The notes beneath the pieces were generated by a model. It saw only the letters and a list, made by a program, of their open reading frames with translations, made no database searches and had not been told where the DNA came from. From Apostichopus japonicus (taxonomy: Eukaryota; Echinodermata; Holothuroidea; Aspidochirotida; Stichopodidae), in assembly GCF_037975245.1 (NCBI RefSeq), contig NC_092572.1, positions 17,708,273 through 17,772,272 on the forward strand: a DNA stretch of 64,000 bases, written 5' to 3'. Shown here piece by piece: positions 1 through 11,193 of this stretch. The translations under genes were made by a program, and so were the position numbers. The first letter of the stretch is position 1, and each line of letters begins with the position of its first letter.

Positions 1-672
1 TTCACGAATATGCCTGCATTCACAGCTTTAACCGACCATACAGAAATCAGTAATAATTTTAACTGAGTGAAACGAAGCGTTGCGAAGGTAAATCATATCA
101 TAATATATTACTATGGTGTAACTTTATTTGTTATTGAAGATTTTATGTTATTTATATGTACCCCAGGCCATTGTCATTCTTGCTCATGAGCTATTGCTCG
201 TCCTTGTAGATGTTATATTGATAGCATTAGATGAGTAACTAATACTGTGTATTGTAACCCGTTATGTTGCTCTTCAAATCACCAATCACAAACAAATCAT
301 CTGTACAAATTTTAGCAAATAAAGTGATTTCGAGTTGAAGAAAAAGGACATTCTCCGCATTTTTCGACCGACTGTGTTCTTTTCTAAGAAATAAAGACAA
401 TGTAAGGCCAGGGAAAGTTATTGCTTCCGAGAACCGACATAGCTCTCGACTTCACAGGAGATTGTAAAATAATAAAATTATTAAGAACTAAAATATTTCC
501 TGTTACCGAAATCATTTTTAAGTACGAAATTAACATGTATGATAATTTGTTGAAATAATTTATTATCACAGTGTCTATTGTTCTATTACTTATTGAAGCA
601 CAAACAAAATTATAGGACATTGACTACAAAAAAAGGCATTTCTTCTTTATAAATGTGACCCAGCCGTTGGCT

Positions 673-808
<136 letters not shown>

Positions 809-1393
809 CGCTGAAATAAGGAAAAGCACAAACCGTAAAATATTCTCAGCAAGATCATTTGTAAACTCCGTTTAAAATCCATCTTACAGTCTTGTTTTCT
901 AGTAAGCAGTCCACAGGTTTGCCCTCGAATTTATTTCCTTACATATATATATATAAGAGTACAAATTGTAAGATGTGAATGATATTGTTATGCATGTCTC
1001 CACGGAAACCAAACTTATTATGCTTTTACAATTTCCCGGTTCGAAAAGCTCAAACACGTATACAATAACGGTGAAATTCGAATATGATAAGATTGATTTT
1101 TTGACGTGTTGATTAAAATTTAAGACGGACTGCCTAGCACTCCTCAGTTTTCAAAGTTCTATTGTTTGCACGCATATCTTTTTCATAGTGATTTATACGT
1201 TGATCAATAACAAATATACTTTCTTTTAATGAGCACACACTATTATTACAGGTTTCATATGAAAGAAAATAATATCATGGGTTTACGGGCTACAATGGCT
1301 ATAGCATACGAAAAGAAAGACAGCGAAGTAAGGTATAACTTTAGCAAAACTCAACATGTTATATTGGATGTGAAATTGTGAGATCGTATATGG

Positions 1394-1517
1394 TCTTATA
1401 AATAGTATTCTATGAAATACAATGGATTTTAACGTGGTCTATGTTCAGTGTAAAATTTGGGCTAGAACACACATGTTGTGTACACTCAAACCATAACTGA
1501 TCAATGAAAAGGACTGA
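1394..1517. repeat. direct repeat, left copy (~120 bp)
   Basis: This block matches 1915-2035 in the same orientation with a few substitutions and small indels. Both copies share the words AATGAAATACAATGGATTT (allowing one change), TGTAAAATTTGGGCTAGAAC and TAACTGATCAATG. About 400 bp separate them. The arrangement would fit a small terminal-repeat element or a local duplication. No coding capacity is seen between the copies. Confidence 0.8.
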
Positions 1518-1914
1518 TAGCAGTTGAAAAACATGGGTCTTGATTTGCCTGTACGAAATATTTGAATATATTACACTAGTATACCGTACCTACGCCAACT
1601 ATGCTTAAAAGACAAAAATATGTAATGACATTGAAACCATTTTGATGCATATTTGCATTTCTGGTTTAGCATCTCACAGTATCATGTTCATTTCTCCCAC
1701 TTGCAGATTGGAACACACTTGCCACATTACATTCAGGCATTGGAAAATAAAGGATAAGGGAACCAACCATACGTCCTTGTTGTTTTAGGTATATGTTAAC
1801 GCCATCACAGATAATTTTGGAGAATATTGCTGTGCTCCAGAAGAGTGTGATTGGTGCAGTTGATGCTCGTCTCAATGGTTGGTATGTTTTAAATGTTGAG
1901 CACCCATCCATTGG

Positions 1915-2035
1915 GCTTACAAATAGTATTCAATGAAATACAATGGATTTCAAGTGGTCTATGTTTGGTGTAAAATTTGGGCTAGAACACACATGTGTAC
2001 ACTCCAACCATAACTGATCAATGTAAAAGGACTGA
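1915..2035. repeat. direct repeat, right copy (~120 bp)
   Basis: Partner of the block at 1394-1517. It lacks a few bases in the ACACATG(TTG)TGTACAC segment relative to the left copy. It ends at the same AAAAGGACTGA word. Confidence 0.8.
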
Positions 2036-3345
2036 ATCCAGATGATACCAAATACAGATTCATAAGGTATAGGTATTGTGGGGAAATGTGGCAAATCAAC
2101 TTGAATATTTGGCTGTCAGATCCACCTTTACCCAGTTAAATCTCTCTTTTTGTTTGTGAAAGTTAAAGGGCATTTTTTCCTAGACATTTTAAATGCCGCA
2201 TTTTATACTTATTATTGAGTGTGCAATAGTAAATACGAAAGTAATGATATTTTTTAAAAGTTTTTTTTCTTCAAGGTTCAATGAGAGAACTGAAAGCAGT
2301 GTGTTTTAATTTTACATCTCTCCTTTCGTCCATAATATGTTAAGTTAGGTCTTTCAAAGCCAATGTAAATCATCATTATCGTCACATGTTATAATTAACC
2401 ATTATATTTTTACTACTGATACTTAAATATCTAGCATATCTCAACATACTACAGCTTCAGGAGGTTTCACTCCAAACCCTTACCACACCCTTACTCACGG
2501 GGCCACCAAAAACATTCCATGATAATTGAAATGTTCTTAGAAATGTATGTTTGTGCTTTAAAATCCTCAGTCCATATTAAATTCTGGAGAAATGTCAATG
2601 CTCCCTTTCAAATGCATTTTAAAATGCACAATCGGAAACTATACCTGTTACGCGTTGGTGTATACAATGTCAGCTTTACATATAAAACAAATTGCATTTC
2701 GTTGATGCAAATTTTGAAACGTTGCTCGGCTAATCAATGCAGTTGGTCTCAACAAAGCTAACCGAATTAATGTACATCTCATTCCGGCAAAATCAGCTGG
2801 CAATCGACTAAATGACCAATGGTCAATATGAGGTCTATTACTGATCTAAAATCTGGAAAATGGGCCCTGAGAGCGGCGTGACTACTACCAAAAATAAAAA
2901 ATCCACTGCGGCCGACATACTAAATGAAGACGAAGTTGTCTTTCGATGCACGGCCAAAATGTGAATTTAAAAGAAATCATGTACTCAACAGAAAACGCCT
3001 GAGACTACCGTATCCGTGCGTTGATCTGGTCATGGGTTAATATGGACTTTCCTCTAGGGGCCATGATATTGCTGCACCACTACTATACGCCACTTTCCCC
3101 AGCCCCAGACACCATACAAAACTGGGCAAACTTGACGGCTAAATTTTGGACCTGACTTTTGATAATCCGAAATGTGCGTGCCCCCACTTTTTTTCTGGGC
3201 ATCATAGATTCATCTTTATTTGTTCATGCTATGGATTTATACCCAACAATTAGATCCCAATCATTTTCCCGACGGATTGAGCTGGATGTGTGCAACCATC
3301 GTCCGCCATTTTTTCTCTTGTGATCTACAGCGTGGCATGTTTACC
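2036..3345. other. non-coding stretch, nothing recognised
   Basis: Only short open frames without recognisable domains. I see no RNA gene, exon chain or repeat family that I can support. Confidence 0.5.
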
Positions 3346-3500
3346 GGTGCTGTGGCCGAGTGGATAAAGGCGGTGGCATTTGACGCAGTGAGGCTTACCA
3401 ATCGGGAGGTTCCGGGTTCGATATCCGACCGGGTCATAGTAAAGTTTGTTTTGCATCCAAGAGCAATCTACGGTTTACCCATCTGAAATGACTAACTAAA
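3346..3500 (+). mobile_element. tRNA-derived SINE, family A (class II, Leu/Ser-like head)
   Basis: The head reads GGTGCTGTGGCCGAGTGGAT, a Leu/Ser-type tRNA 5' end with an A-box (TGGCCGAGTGG). It is followed by a long variable region and a B-box-like GGTTCGATATCC at about 3415-3426. The body continues past the tRNA part as TTTTGCATCCAAGAGCAATC and CATCTGAAATGAC. The same head and body occur on the minus strand at 9495-9672. Two dispersed copies with identical extra sequence indicate a SINE rather than a tRNA gene. Confidence 0.8.
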
Positions 3501-5637
3501 TTGGAAATATTCAAACTTAGAGTTAAAATGTTGCATTGGAAGCCACCCAACGTGTAAAATTGTAATCCATAAGCCCTTGCGGATTTCTTTTATTATTTTT
3601 ATGTCAACGTTACTTTCCATCACACATGTGCCAATCCGCACTATACATCATCAACACATACAGGACACTTTCTGAGTCCCCTACTTGCAAATGTACCCCG
3701 TGCAATTTGAACTTATTGGCATAACGTTTTTTTTTTTCAACCTGATATAAAGTGCTAATCTAAGACAATCAAACAATTCTGCTAAAAGAGTTTCTGTTAT
3801 AGGTTTCCCCATTGCTGATAAGAACCCGGTGTTATATTATTTCAATTGAAAACAAAGGAAAATGTGCGTATTTGAATACTCACATATGTGACAGCTGTGA
3901 CTGAAACTATCTCTACGGTTTTTGTTCTGGAAATAAAGAATGAATTTACATCGTCATATTAAGTATCGTCTTGGTTTATGTGTTACTAGGAACTAACACT
4001 TTATGCAAAGCCACGACTCGGTGATAGACTTTGTGCAGTCATATGCCTACATGATGTTGCCCATTTATTGTCAAACGGAAAAAATAGGGGAAGCATGCGA
4101 TAGACGCTTTGTACACTATATATAAGCTTCAACAATAAAGTAAACAGTTACAACCGTTTATCTCAATGTTGCCACAACGACAGTAACCCCTCCGTTTATA
4201 TGCACAACGCAGGGATTACCTTGTATATGATTATGATCACAACCACAGTTACTTTTTGTAGCATGTGGGATCACATTCTAAGCAACGTTGTGCATTTTTT
4301 TTCTTTTTGGCAATTCCCATAACTCATTCTGTCAACGAATGCACATCACTTAAATTTACGTGATCTCTGTCTTACTTAATTGGAATTCAAAAATACTCAA
4401 ATGTTTGAAATATTCAGTTTCATAACGTAGTATTCAACTTAAGCTATAGCGTAGTTCATTATTCTTTCTATAAGCTAGCGCGCTATATGTGTTTTCTACA
4501 GTGAAGTGCATCCCTATAGCCGACAAACCGATGGGTAACATGCTACTAACTTTGCCTCAAAAGTTTAAAAAGTGGGTTTACACTGTCACCTCTGTACCTT
4601 ACTCATGTTTAAAATACTGTACGTAAACTTGCTGTGGTATCTTTGTGTGTTTGTACCGGTGGGTGACGAAATGCGGCATTTATTGACATAGCAATCATGT
4701 TGCTTCCTTGTATACGTTGTTTCTACATTACAAGAAATCCATATAAGAGTTCTGAGCTCCCGGCTCCAAAAATCCGGTGACCGCAACCCCGGTCGGTGGT
4801 TTTCGAATGTTTACTTCCTGATACATGTGATCCCATGCCAAAGTATGTCAGGCTATTATAGGCGAAGGTGGGAATCAATCCCCGGACCTTCTTGTCACAG
4901 GCCTAAAGCCATACCAAAACAGACACAGTGATTCTACTGATGTTAATGCGTATGAAGGGCTGTAACTATCTGACTATCTGACAATCGACTGATAATCTGA
5001 CAATGTATAAAGACTTAACACTTTTAGAGGCAACCCAAGCCTTGCATTTTTACAGTAAATATGGTAGAAATGGTTGCAAAACGAATTCAAGTTAAACTTG
5101 AAGTAAATATGTAGTCTGTCAGTTACTTCATACTCGTTTTCATCTTTCTCAAACGTGATAATCCAATGTCAATGAGAACCACTATATAGAGAAGATGCAA
5201 AAATTAATTGCTCCTTTGAGTGTCCAGATTCTAACTTCCGTATCATTTGGAAATAAAACGAAATCTTAAATGCCATCGTCGGAGAAAGGTTTATTTGAAT
5301 TAATAACAAAAATCACTAGGTTTCAAATATTTTCATTTCAGGTGTCTATAGCAAATCGCTCATGCATCGGCTACATAGGAAAACGATCATGTCATACTAA
5401 ACGGAGAAAGTATTGATCGTGAAAGGAGTCACTTACCATTCACTGATACACAGCCCTTCATGTATTGTTTGTTAAATGAGCTTCTAGTTAAGTCATATAA
5501 AAAAAATAATAATAATCACTGATGAACAGAAGACTGTCATACTGTAGACTGTAACATACAATAACTAAATCTTACCATTCATTAACTATCGTGAGTAAAC
5601 ACAATAATCATTTAAATTTAAACATGTTTCGATTTCT
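3501..5637. other. non-coding stretch, nothing recognised
   Basis: No exon-like open frame with flanking splice signals and domain content was found on either strand. Further 3' exons of the minus-strand Ig gene could lie here but I cannot identify any. Confidence 0.4.
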
Positions 5638-5638
5638 G

Positions 5639-5730
<92 letters not shown>

Positions 5731-5731
5731 T
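5638..5731. repeat. (AT)n followed by (TAA)n microsatellite
   Basis: About 70 bp of AT repeats pass into seven or eight TAA/ATA units. It lies 3' of the last recognised exon of the minus-strand Ig gene. Confidence 0.96.
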
Positions 5732-5797
5732 AACAAAAAGATAGGAAAATAAAATAAAAAATAAATAAATATATAATATAATATAACCTAAATATCA

Positions 5798-5809
5798 ATA
5801 TATATATAT

Positions 5810-5894
<85 letters not shown>
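5798..5894. repeat. (AT)n microsatellite
   Basis: AT dinucleotide run of about 95 bp with one phase slip near 5820. Confidence 0.96.
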
Positions 5895-5897
<3 letters not shown>

Positions 5898-6459
5898 AGT
5901 GTGTGTGCATAGAAAATAACGGAATAAGATGTTAAACGACTATGCTGCATGTAGAGAAAGGCTGGATCTCGAGTGAAATACAAAAATAATTGGAGGTATA
6001 TATATATATTTAAATAATACGAAAGAAAACAGCAGAATTGTTAATCGAATAACTAGAATCACTCGAGAGGGAAAGGAGCTCTTATATCATAATCGACATC
6101 ACTGGGGATTTTAACCATAGTGTCAAGGGTAATGTGGGTAAATATTTGACAACAAATATCTTGACGGGATGTTTTCTCAGGGATCGAAGGTGTTGCCCAT
6201 TATTTTGTGCATCCACTATCAATTTATAAAGTATGTGTACCTTGTGTATGGTAAAGAATGTTCTTAAAACGGGTACTTTGGCGTTAATTCTATGAACTTT
6301 GTAGCCGTGTGTTCCGGTACTATTACGCATAACTAACTTAATTTTGGCTTGGAAGGATTAGGAAGAATTCTTCGGTAACAAGACGTAGAAGTCAGAGTTC
6401 TTTGAATATATTAATATTCAGGCATTAGAATTTTAGTAATGATATATCATTTTACTTAC

Positions 6460-8078
6460 AATCTGATCGTATCAGAAAGCTCTCGTCCTGGGTACAAGGT
6501 CGTATACATCTAGAAGCAAAGCATCTCAGTGTAGCATTTCGTTGGTTACCAAGGTTAAACGGAAACAAGCAGGTTTGGATCATATTGTCTTCCTTTAGTA
6601 TTGTACCGTTCGTAGGTAAGTTTACCCATTGGTTGTTTTCTTCAATATTAAGACGTTGTATGAGAACATCAGGGAAAGGGTTTCCGTCGGATGTACAAGT
6701 GATGTTAACGTTGCCGTTACTGTCTGCAACCAATATATCGAGTGATGGGTGTTGTGGTACCCATCTTACGGTAGCTGGATCTGTAGACATAGAGGAGAAC
6801 CGACCTAAATGTATCATTGTTCTTTGAGATTTGGTAAAATCTATCTTAAAAAGTACCAAATTATCGTGTCATTTATTTAAAAAATGTTTACCTATTATTG
6901 CGGGCGAACTTATGCCCTTCTGTTGGACATTACAGTGGACTATTAAGTTTGTATCGTCGTTGATCGACGAAACATGGGTAAGAGTAATGAACACACAATA
7001 TGACATGTTGATAATTTAGACGAAGTGTGCGTTATGAGAAATAGTTTGTTTACTAGGAAGCAAGATACTACGAAAACATTGCTGTTCTTTGTTAAATGTA
7101 TATATCACTAGTGCCTATATTTGCGATGTGCAAACTTACAACAGACTTACACAGGACTTTCATCTGTACGGTGTCGAACGCATTAAGTTCATTCTTCACT
7201 AGGCACTTCAGGGTTTGATCATGATGTCTTCGTTTGGCTACAAAAGAAACGTTGCTACATGATGACGATATTTGTTCGGAAATCACGTTATTTGTACTTC
7301 TTGTTTTCTCCCAAAGAAGTTTGCTGCCAATTGTCCAAAGGAATGATGCAGTGTGCATTGTATCTGTCGATTTACTACAGCACTCCGCTGATGCGATCTC
7401 GTCTTCCCATACAGTTGAGACATCAACGATTTGCGGGACATCTTTAATGAAAATATTTTAAATCTAGTGAATAGTTATCAATTCAAGTAAACCTTTCTCC
7501 GAGGATGACAATTTTTAAATACACATCTGATAATATATGAACATACCTTGCACATTTATTAACCATTGACACGTTTCCGGCTCCCCCGAGACAAGATACA
7601 ACTTATGGCAAGTATAGCTTCCCCCATCTTTGAATGTAGTATTCGTGATTTGTAAACGAGTAGTTCTTCCATTGGTTCCTATGGTGGAGATTCGCCTGTC
7701 ATCTTTCTTTATCACCGATTCATCGAAACGGTGAGTCAATGGCTCAAGATTTCCTCCTTTCCAAATGATAAGGAAGTCAGAATCGGCGGACTCGAAGTAG
7801 CAATTAATTTCTACGTCTTCCTCGAGAACCACTAGTAGTGGTTCTCCCTGACATTGGACTCGGACGTTTGAGAAAGAGAAAAAATAGCATGAAATAACTG
7901 ACAAACTACATATTTCCATCAAGTTAAACTTGAAATTATCGTTTTTACAACGTTTCTACCATATTTAGCAATATTAAATTAATTTGGCTTAATTGTTGCA
8001 ATCATTCTTACCTGTTACCATGAAAATCCAAACCTCTAGTATTGTCATCCACTGGGAACATTGCCGGCGAGTGTTCAT
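6460..8078 (-). CDS. immunoglobulin-superfamily protein, 5' part (four exons, 3' end not found)
   Basis: The exons, in transcript order, are 8078-8012, 7858-7547, 7441-7151 and 6780-6460, and together encode 330 residues. Exon 1 starts at the only ATG of a 22-residue hydrophobic leader (MNTRRQCSQW...IFMVT) and ends G|GTAAGA. Exon 2 carries Ig domain 1, with NCYFE, IIWKG and the D-G-G-S-Y-T-C strand-F motif. Exon 3 carries domain 2, with AECC, FLWTI and TLKCLV. Exon 4 carries domain 3, with NITCTS and ATLRCFA. All junctions are phase 1 and each Ig exon is a multiple of three (312, 291, 321 nt), the usual one-domain-per-exon design of Ig cell-surface or secreted proteins. The last donor (T|GTAAGT) shows that the gene continues to the left. 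I could not find the membrane segment or the stop, so the mature form is unknown. The ortholog is not recognised. Confidence 0.75.
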
Positions 8079-8639
8079 GATGCACTTTGGGGGTAGTTTT
8101 GGTTGAATTTGTTGTCAAAATACGTCAAATCTTTGAAATGGAAACGATTAAAGTCAGATGAATCCTCATACGCTTACATCATTCAATTGATGTAACCGTG
8201 TTGTACTCTTCTTAGTTTATCAAAGGTTAGTCGAATACTTCTCTGATTCCTTTCAATATATATTAAAGGATCATAAGATAAAAGAGTACTTAAAGACTTA
8301 AACTGCAGTCTGTGATCTTTTAGTTTCAGATCTATTTACAGAAATCGAAACATGATAAAAGTGTAAATGAGTATTGTGATTGCTAACAATGATTACTGAA
8401 TGATACAATTCAGTTATTGTGTATTACTATAATTAAACAGACTAATATTCAGCAGTCATTAATATGTGTCATTGATAAAATAAAGCTCATTTAATTAACA
8501 AGCATAAATGGCTGTGTAACTTATCAGTAAATGATAATTGACTCCTTTCATGATCAATTCTTTCTCCGTTTAATGTGTGATACAATTGTTCAAACAAAGT
8601 AAGTTCTCATGCTGAAAAATTCATGTTTCAATTATCTCT

Positions 8640-8665
8640 TATATATATATATATATATATATATA
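8640..8665. repeat. short (AT)n microsatellite
   Basis: Twelve to thirteen AT units. Confidence 0.9.
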
Positions 8666-8719
8666 CTAAAAGCTGAAAAGACGAGTTGTATCCTTATTTT
8701 ATTGTTCTTGTTTGTCTAT

Positions 8720-8754
<35 letters not shown>

Positions 8755-8776
8755 CATATATATAAATATATATATA

Positions 8777-8866
<90 letters not shown>
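8720..8866. repeat. compound (AT)n/(GT)n microsatellite
   Basis: About 145 bp of mainly AT dinucleotides with a short GTGTGT interruption near 8778. It reads as Ile-Tyr on both strands. Confidence 0.96.
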
Positions 8867-8868
<2 letters not shown>

Positions 8869-8904
8869 CTGATTAGGAAGTTAAACAGGTAAATAAACAA
8901 TATA

Positions 8905-8955
8905 GACTACCTGATGGTAAGAAGGAACTTCCGTGATTACATCATTATTCTCAAA
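8905..8955 (+). promoter_or_regulatory. isolated relative of the array upstream element
   Basis: The segment GATGGTAAGAAGGAACTTCC followed by GTGATTACATCATTAT closely resembles the block found 260-300 bp upstream of array genes 2, 3, 4, 5 and 7 (GATTGCAAGAAGGAACCTCC, then GTGATGACATCATTAT). No ML exon follows at the expected distance. It may be a leftover of a lost copy or a dispersed element. A regulatory role is inference. Confidence 0.35.
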
Positions 8956-9494
8956 TGTTGATTTTGATTATATCCTCGTAGATCAGCAGAGGAAACCCGC
9001 CACCCAGGATGTCTAGTTTAATCCCCTGTGCTATTTATATTAGTGTGTTGTAGGAGAGTGATTCCACGGATTAACCTCTAGTTATGGTGTCTTAAGTAAT
9101 GTCACATAATTCCAGGGAGCAATGCATAGTGGTGGAAACTTAAATTGGTTAAATCTCTTACACCTTCAGTGGATATTTCAAGAGAGAGTCTGGACACACT
9201 CATGTATAAAGTAGTTATCATGGCTGGGGGAAGTTCAGACTCTTGAAGGAGCGTCGGGCAACAACATTTTTTATCAGACAGGCTAGAAAGCTGACTCAAA
9301 AAAATGTTATTGTTAAAATCGAGAAAGTGCATGTGTCGATTTATCAAAGTAAGTAAGCAAATTTATAGGAGGAGCTGCTTCACTGTGCTGATGGGAGACG
9401 CTGGACACAAGGTGGGGGGATACCGCAAGGGCTTATGGATTACAACTTTACAGGTCGTGTGGCTTCCAATTCAATATTTTTACTCAAATTATGG

Positions 9495-9672
9495 ATTTTT
9501 TTTTTTTTTTTGTCACTTTAGAAAGTCATTTCAGATGGGAAAACCATATGATTGCTCTTGGATGCAAAACCCACTTTACTAAGACCCGGCCGGATATCGA
9601 ACGCGGAACCTCCCGATTGCTAAGCCTCATTGCTTCAAATGCCGCCACTTTTATCCACTCGGCCACAGCACC
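9495..9672 (-). mobile_element. tRNA-derived SINE, family A, with A-tail
   Basis: On the minus strand the element starts GGTGCTGTGGCCGAGTGGAT at 9672 and has a B-box-like GGTTCGATATCC equivalent (here CGTTCGATATCC). It continues with TTTTGCATCCAAGAGCAATC and CCATCTGAAATGAC, and ends in a run of about 17 A (the T run at 9495-9511 on the plus strand). Same family as 3346-3500. The A-tail marks the 3' end of a retroposed copy. Confidence 0.85.
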
Positions 9673-9679
9673 TGTGTGA

Positions 9680-10990
9680 CTAAGTTGGGGATATTGTTTT
9701 TGCATTCATATCCAATATATCTGTTGGTCAGGAGTGTACCAATTCCAATAATAAAATGATGAAAAGTAGGATGCAATCTGAAAAAATGTTACGTCATGTT
9801 TTCCAATCACAAAAGTGAAGTGACTAAAAGTAATGTGCTGCGTATTTGAGCCGTTTCATGTTATTTTCATGTACATGCTAGAGTAAAACAACTTAAAGTA
9901 GTATGCAATTTGAACAATGTTAAGTTACGTTCATGTAAATGAAAAAGTAATCCAAACCGACGAAAGATTTTTCTACGACAGAAATCAGAGTTGTTATAGT
10001 TTAATTTCAGGCTTTTAACCTGGGATAGGCGTTTTTCGCACAGCCTTAGAGTGGCTGGTCCAGCTACCGCCGATGTCCAGAGTCTGGCAAAACCATAGGT
10101 AACCGCAGGGACTCAGATTGATCTTAGCTGCATGGTTGGTTGGTGGAGTTACCGGACGTGGTCTATCGTGTCATATTGTTGGGGCGTATGAAAGAAAACC
10201 CAGCCCCTTTTAGTAGGCCGTCTTCCGTGTGCCAAAAAAGTGCATAGTTTTTGGATTTTGCTCAATTTTTTAGGGAATACTTGATTTGAGTGAAAATGAG
10301 TAATATTTGATATAAGGTTTGGTTTTCTGTTTGTTGGCAGCCACCAAATGTGCACACGGTTGTGCCAAGAACCAAAATGGCGGCTAGCTGCCCATATATG
10401 GCTATGATGAATTTGGAAGTTTTTTGTAATAGCCAGGGTGGAGGAGTAGAGTAATATAAAACAATCCCTATGGAGGGTCTTCTGGAGAACAAAAAGCCCA
10501 CCAAATTTGACATTTGTCCAATGCTGACTGGGGGAACAATTAACAGAAAACCAAATAGAGGGCGCCCTTTACTCGTTGATTAGACTTTTTGAGAAAATCT
10601 ACCGACCTGTTTAAGAAACAATATAGTATCAACAGTATCAAAAGTGAAAGTGAAAGTTAGCTAAGTTAAAAGTTCAACTTTCAGTAGGCATTCACTTGCT
10701 ATGTATCTTTGTTCATGCTTCATTTCTTAAATATATCGCAAAGCTGTAAATCGTATCTGTGTCTTTTGCGGTTGTGTGAAACACCCCAGTTTTCGAGGAA
10801 GGCTTAACATATTAGTAATCATAAAAGTACTTGTGACAATTATGCATTGTACCATATCAAATTGCCATTGCCAAGTTTTAAGTAAATATACAATAAAGAC
10901 GACATGATGGCAAGAAGGAACTTTATTATGTATTCTATACCATTGTCACTCATAACTTGATCGGGTCATATAGCTTGGTCAAGTGTTTTC
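9680..10990. other. non-coding stretch upstream of the array
   Basis: No supported gene. Near 10885-10915 it contains GACGACATGATGGCAAGAAG, a weak match to the upstream element of the other array genes, but without the following ATGACATCAT core. Confidence 0.45.
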
Positions 10991-11193
10991 ACATTTTCGC
11001 TGCTGTGTAAAAGAGGAAGTTCCGTGTTCTATTTCGCTAGTAACTGTATTCGATGTCAGCACCTAAAGTTGTTATTCATGTTTTACCAACGAGCCTTGAA
11101 CAACTGCTATTAGCAATCGAACATATTTACTGTCGTCTTCATCAGTAAATTGTTGCTGAAGTTTGGATACTGCGACCAATAATAATTGTAGCA
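10990..11193 (+). promoter_or_regulatory. conserved 5' flank of ML gene copy 1
   Basis: This flank is alignable with the 5' flank of all other copies: GGAAGTTCC, CTAGTAACTGTATTCGATG, CACCTAAAGTTGTTATTC and TAAATTGTTGCTGAAGTTT, up to GTAGCA just before the start codon. I see no TATA box at a clear position. It probably holds the promoter and 5' UTR. The ATGACATCAT core seen further upstream in copies 2, 3, 4, 5 and 7 is missing here. Confidence 0.45.

Noticed and set aside
3346-3437. tRNA-Leu/Ser gene
   Set aside because: The same tRNA-like head with identical downstream body recurs at 9672-9495 with an A-tail, and the B-box is imperfect, so it is a SINE.
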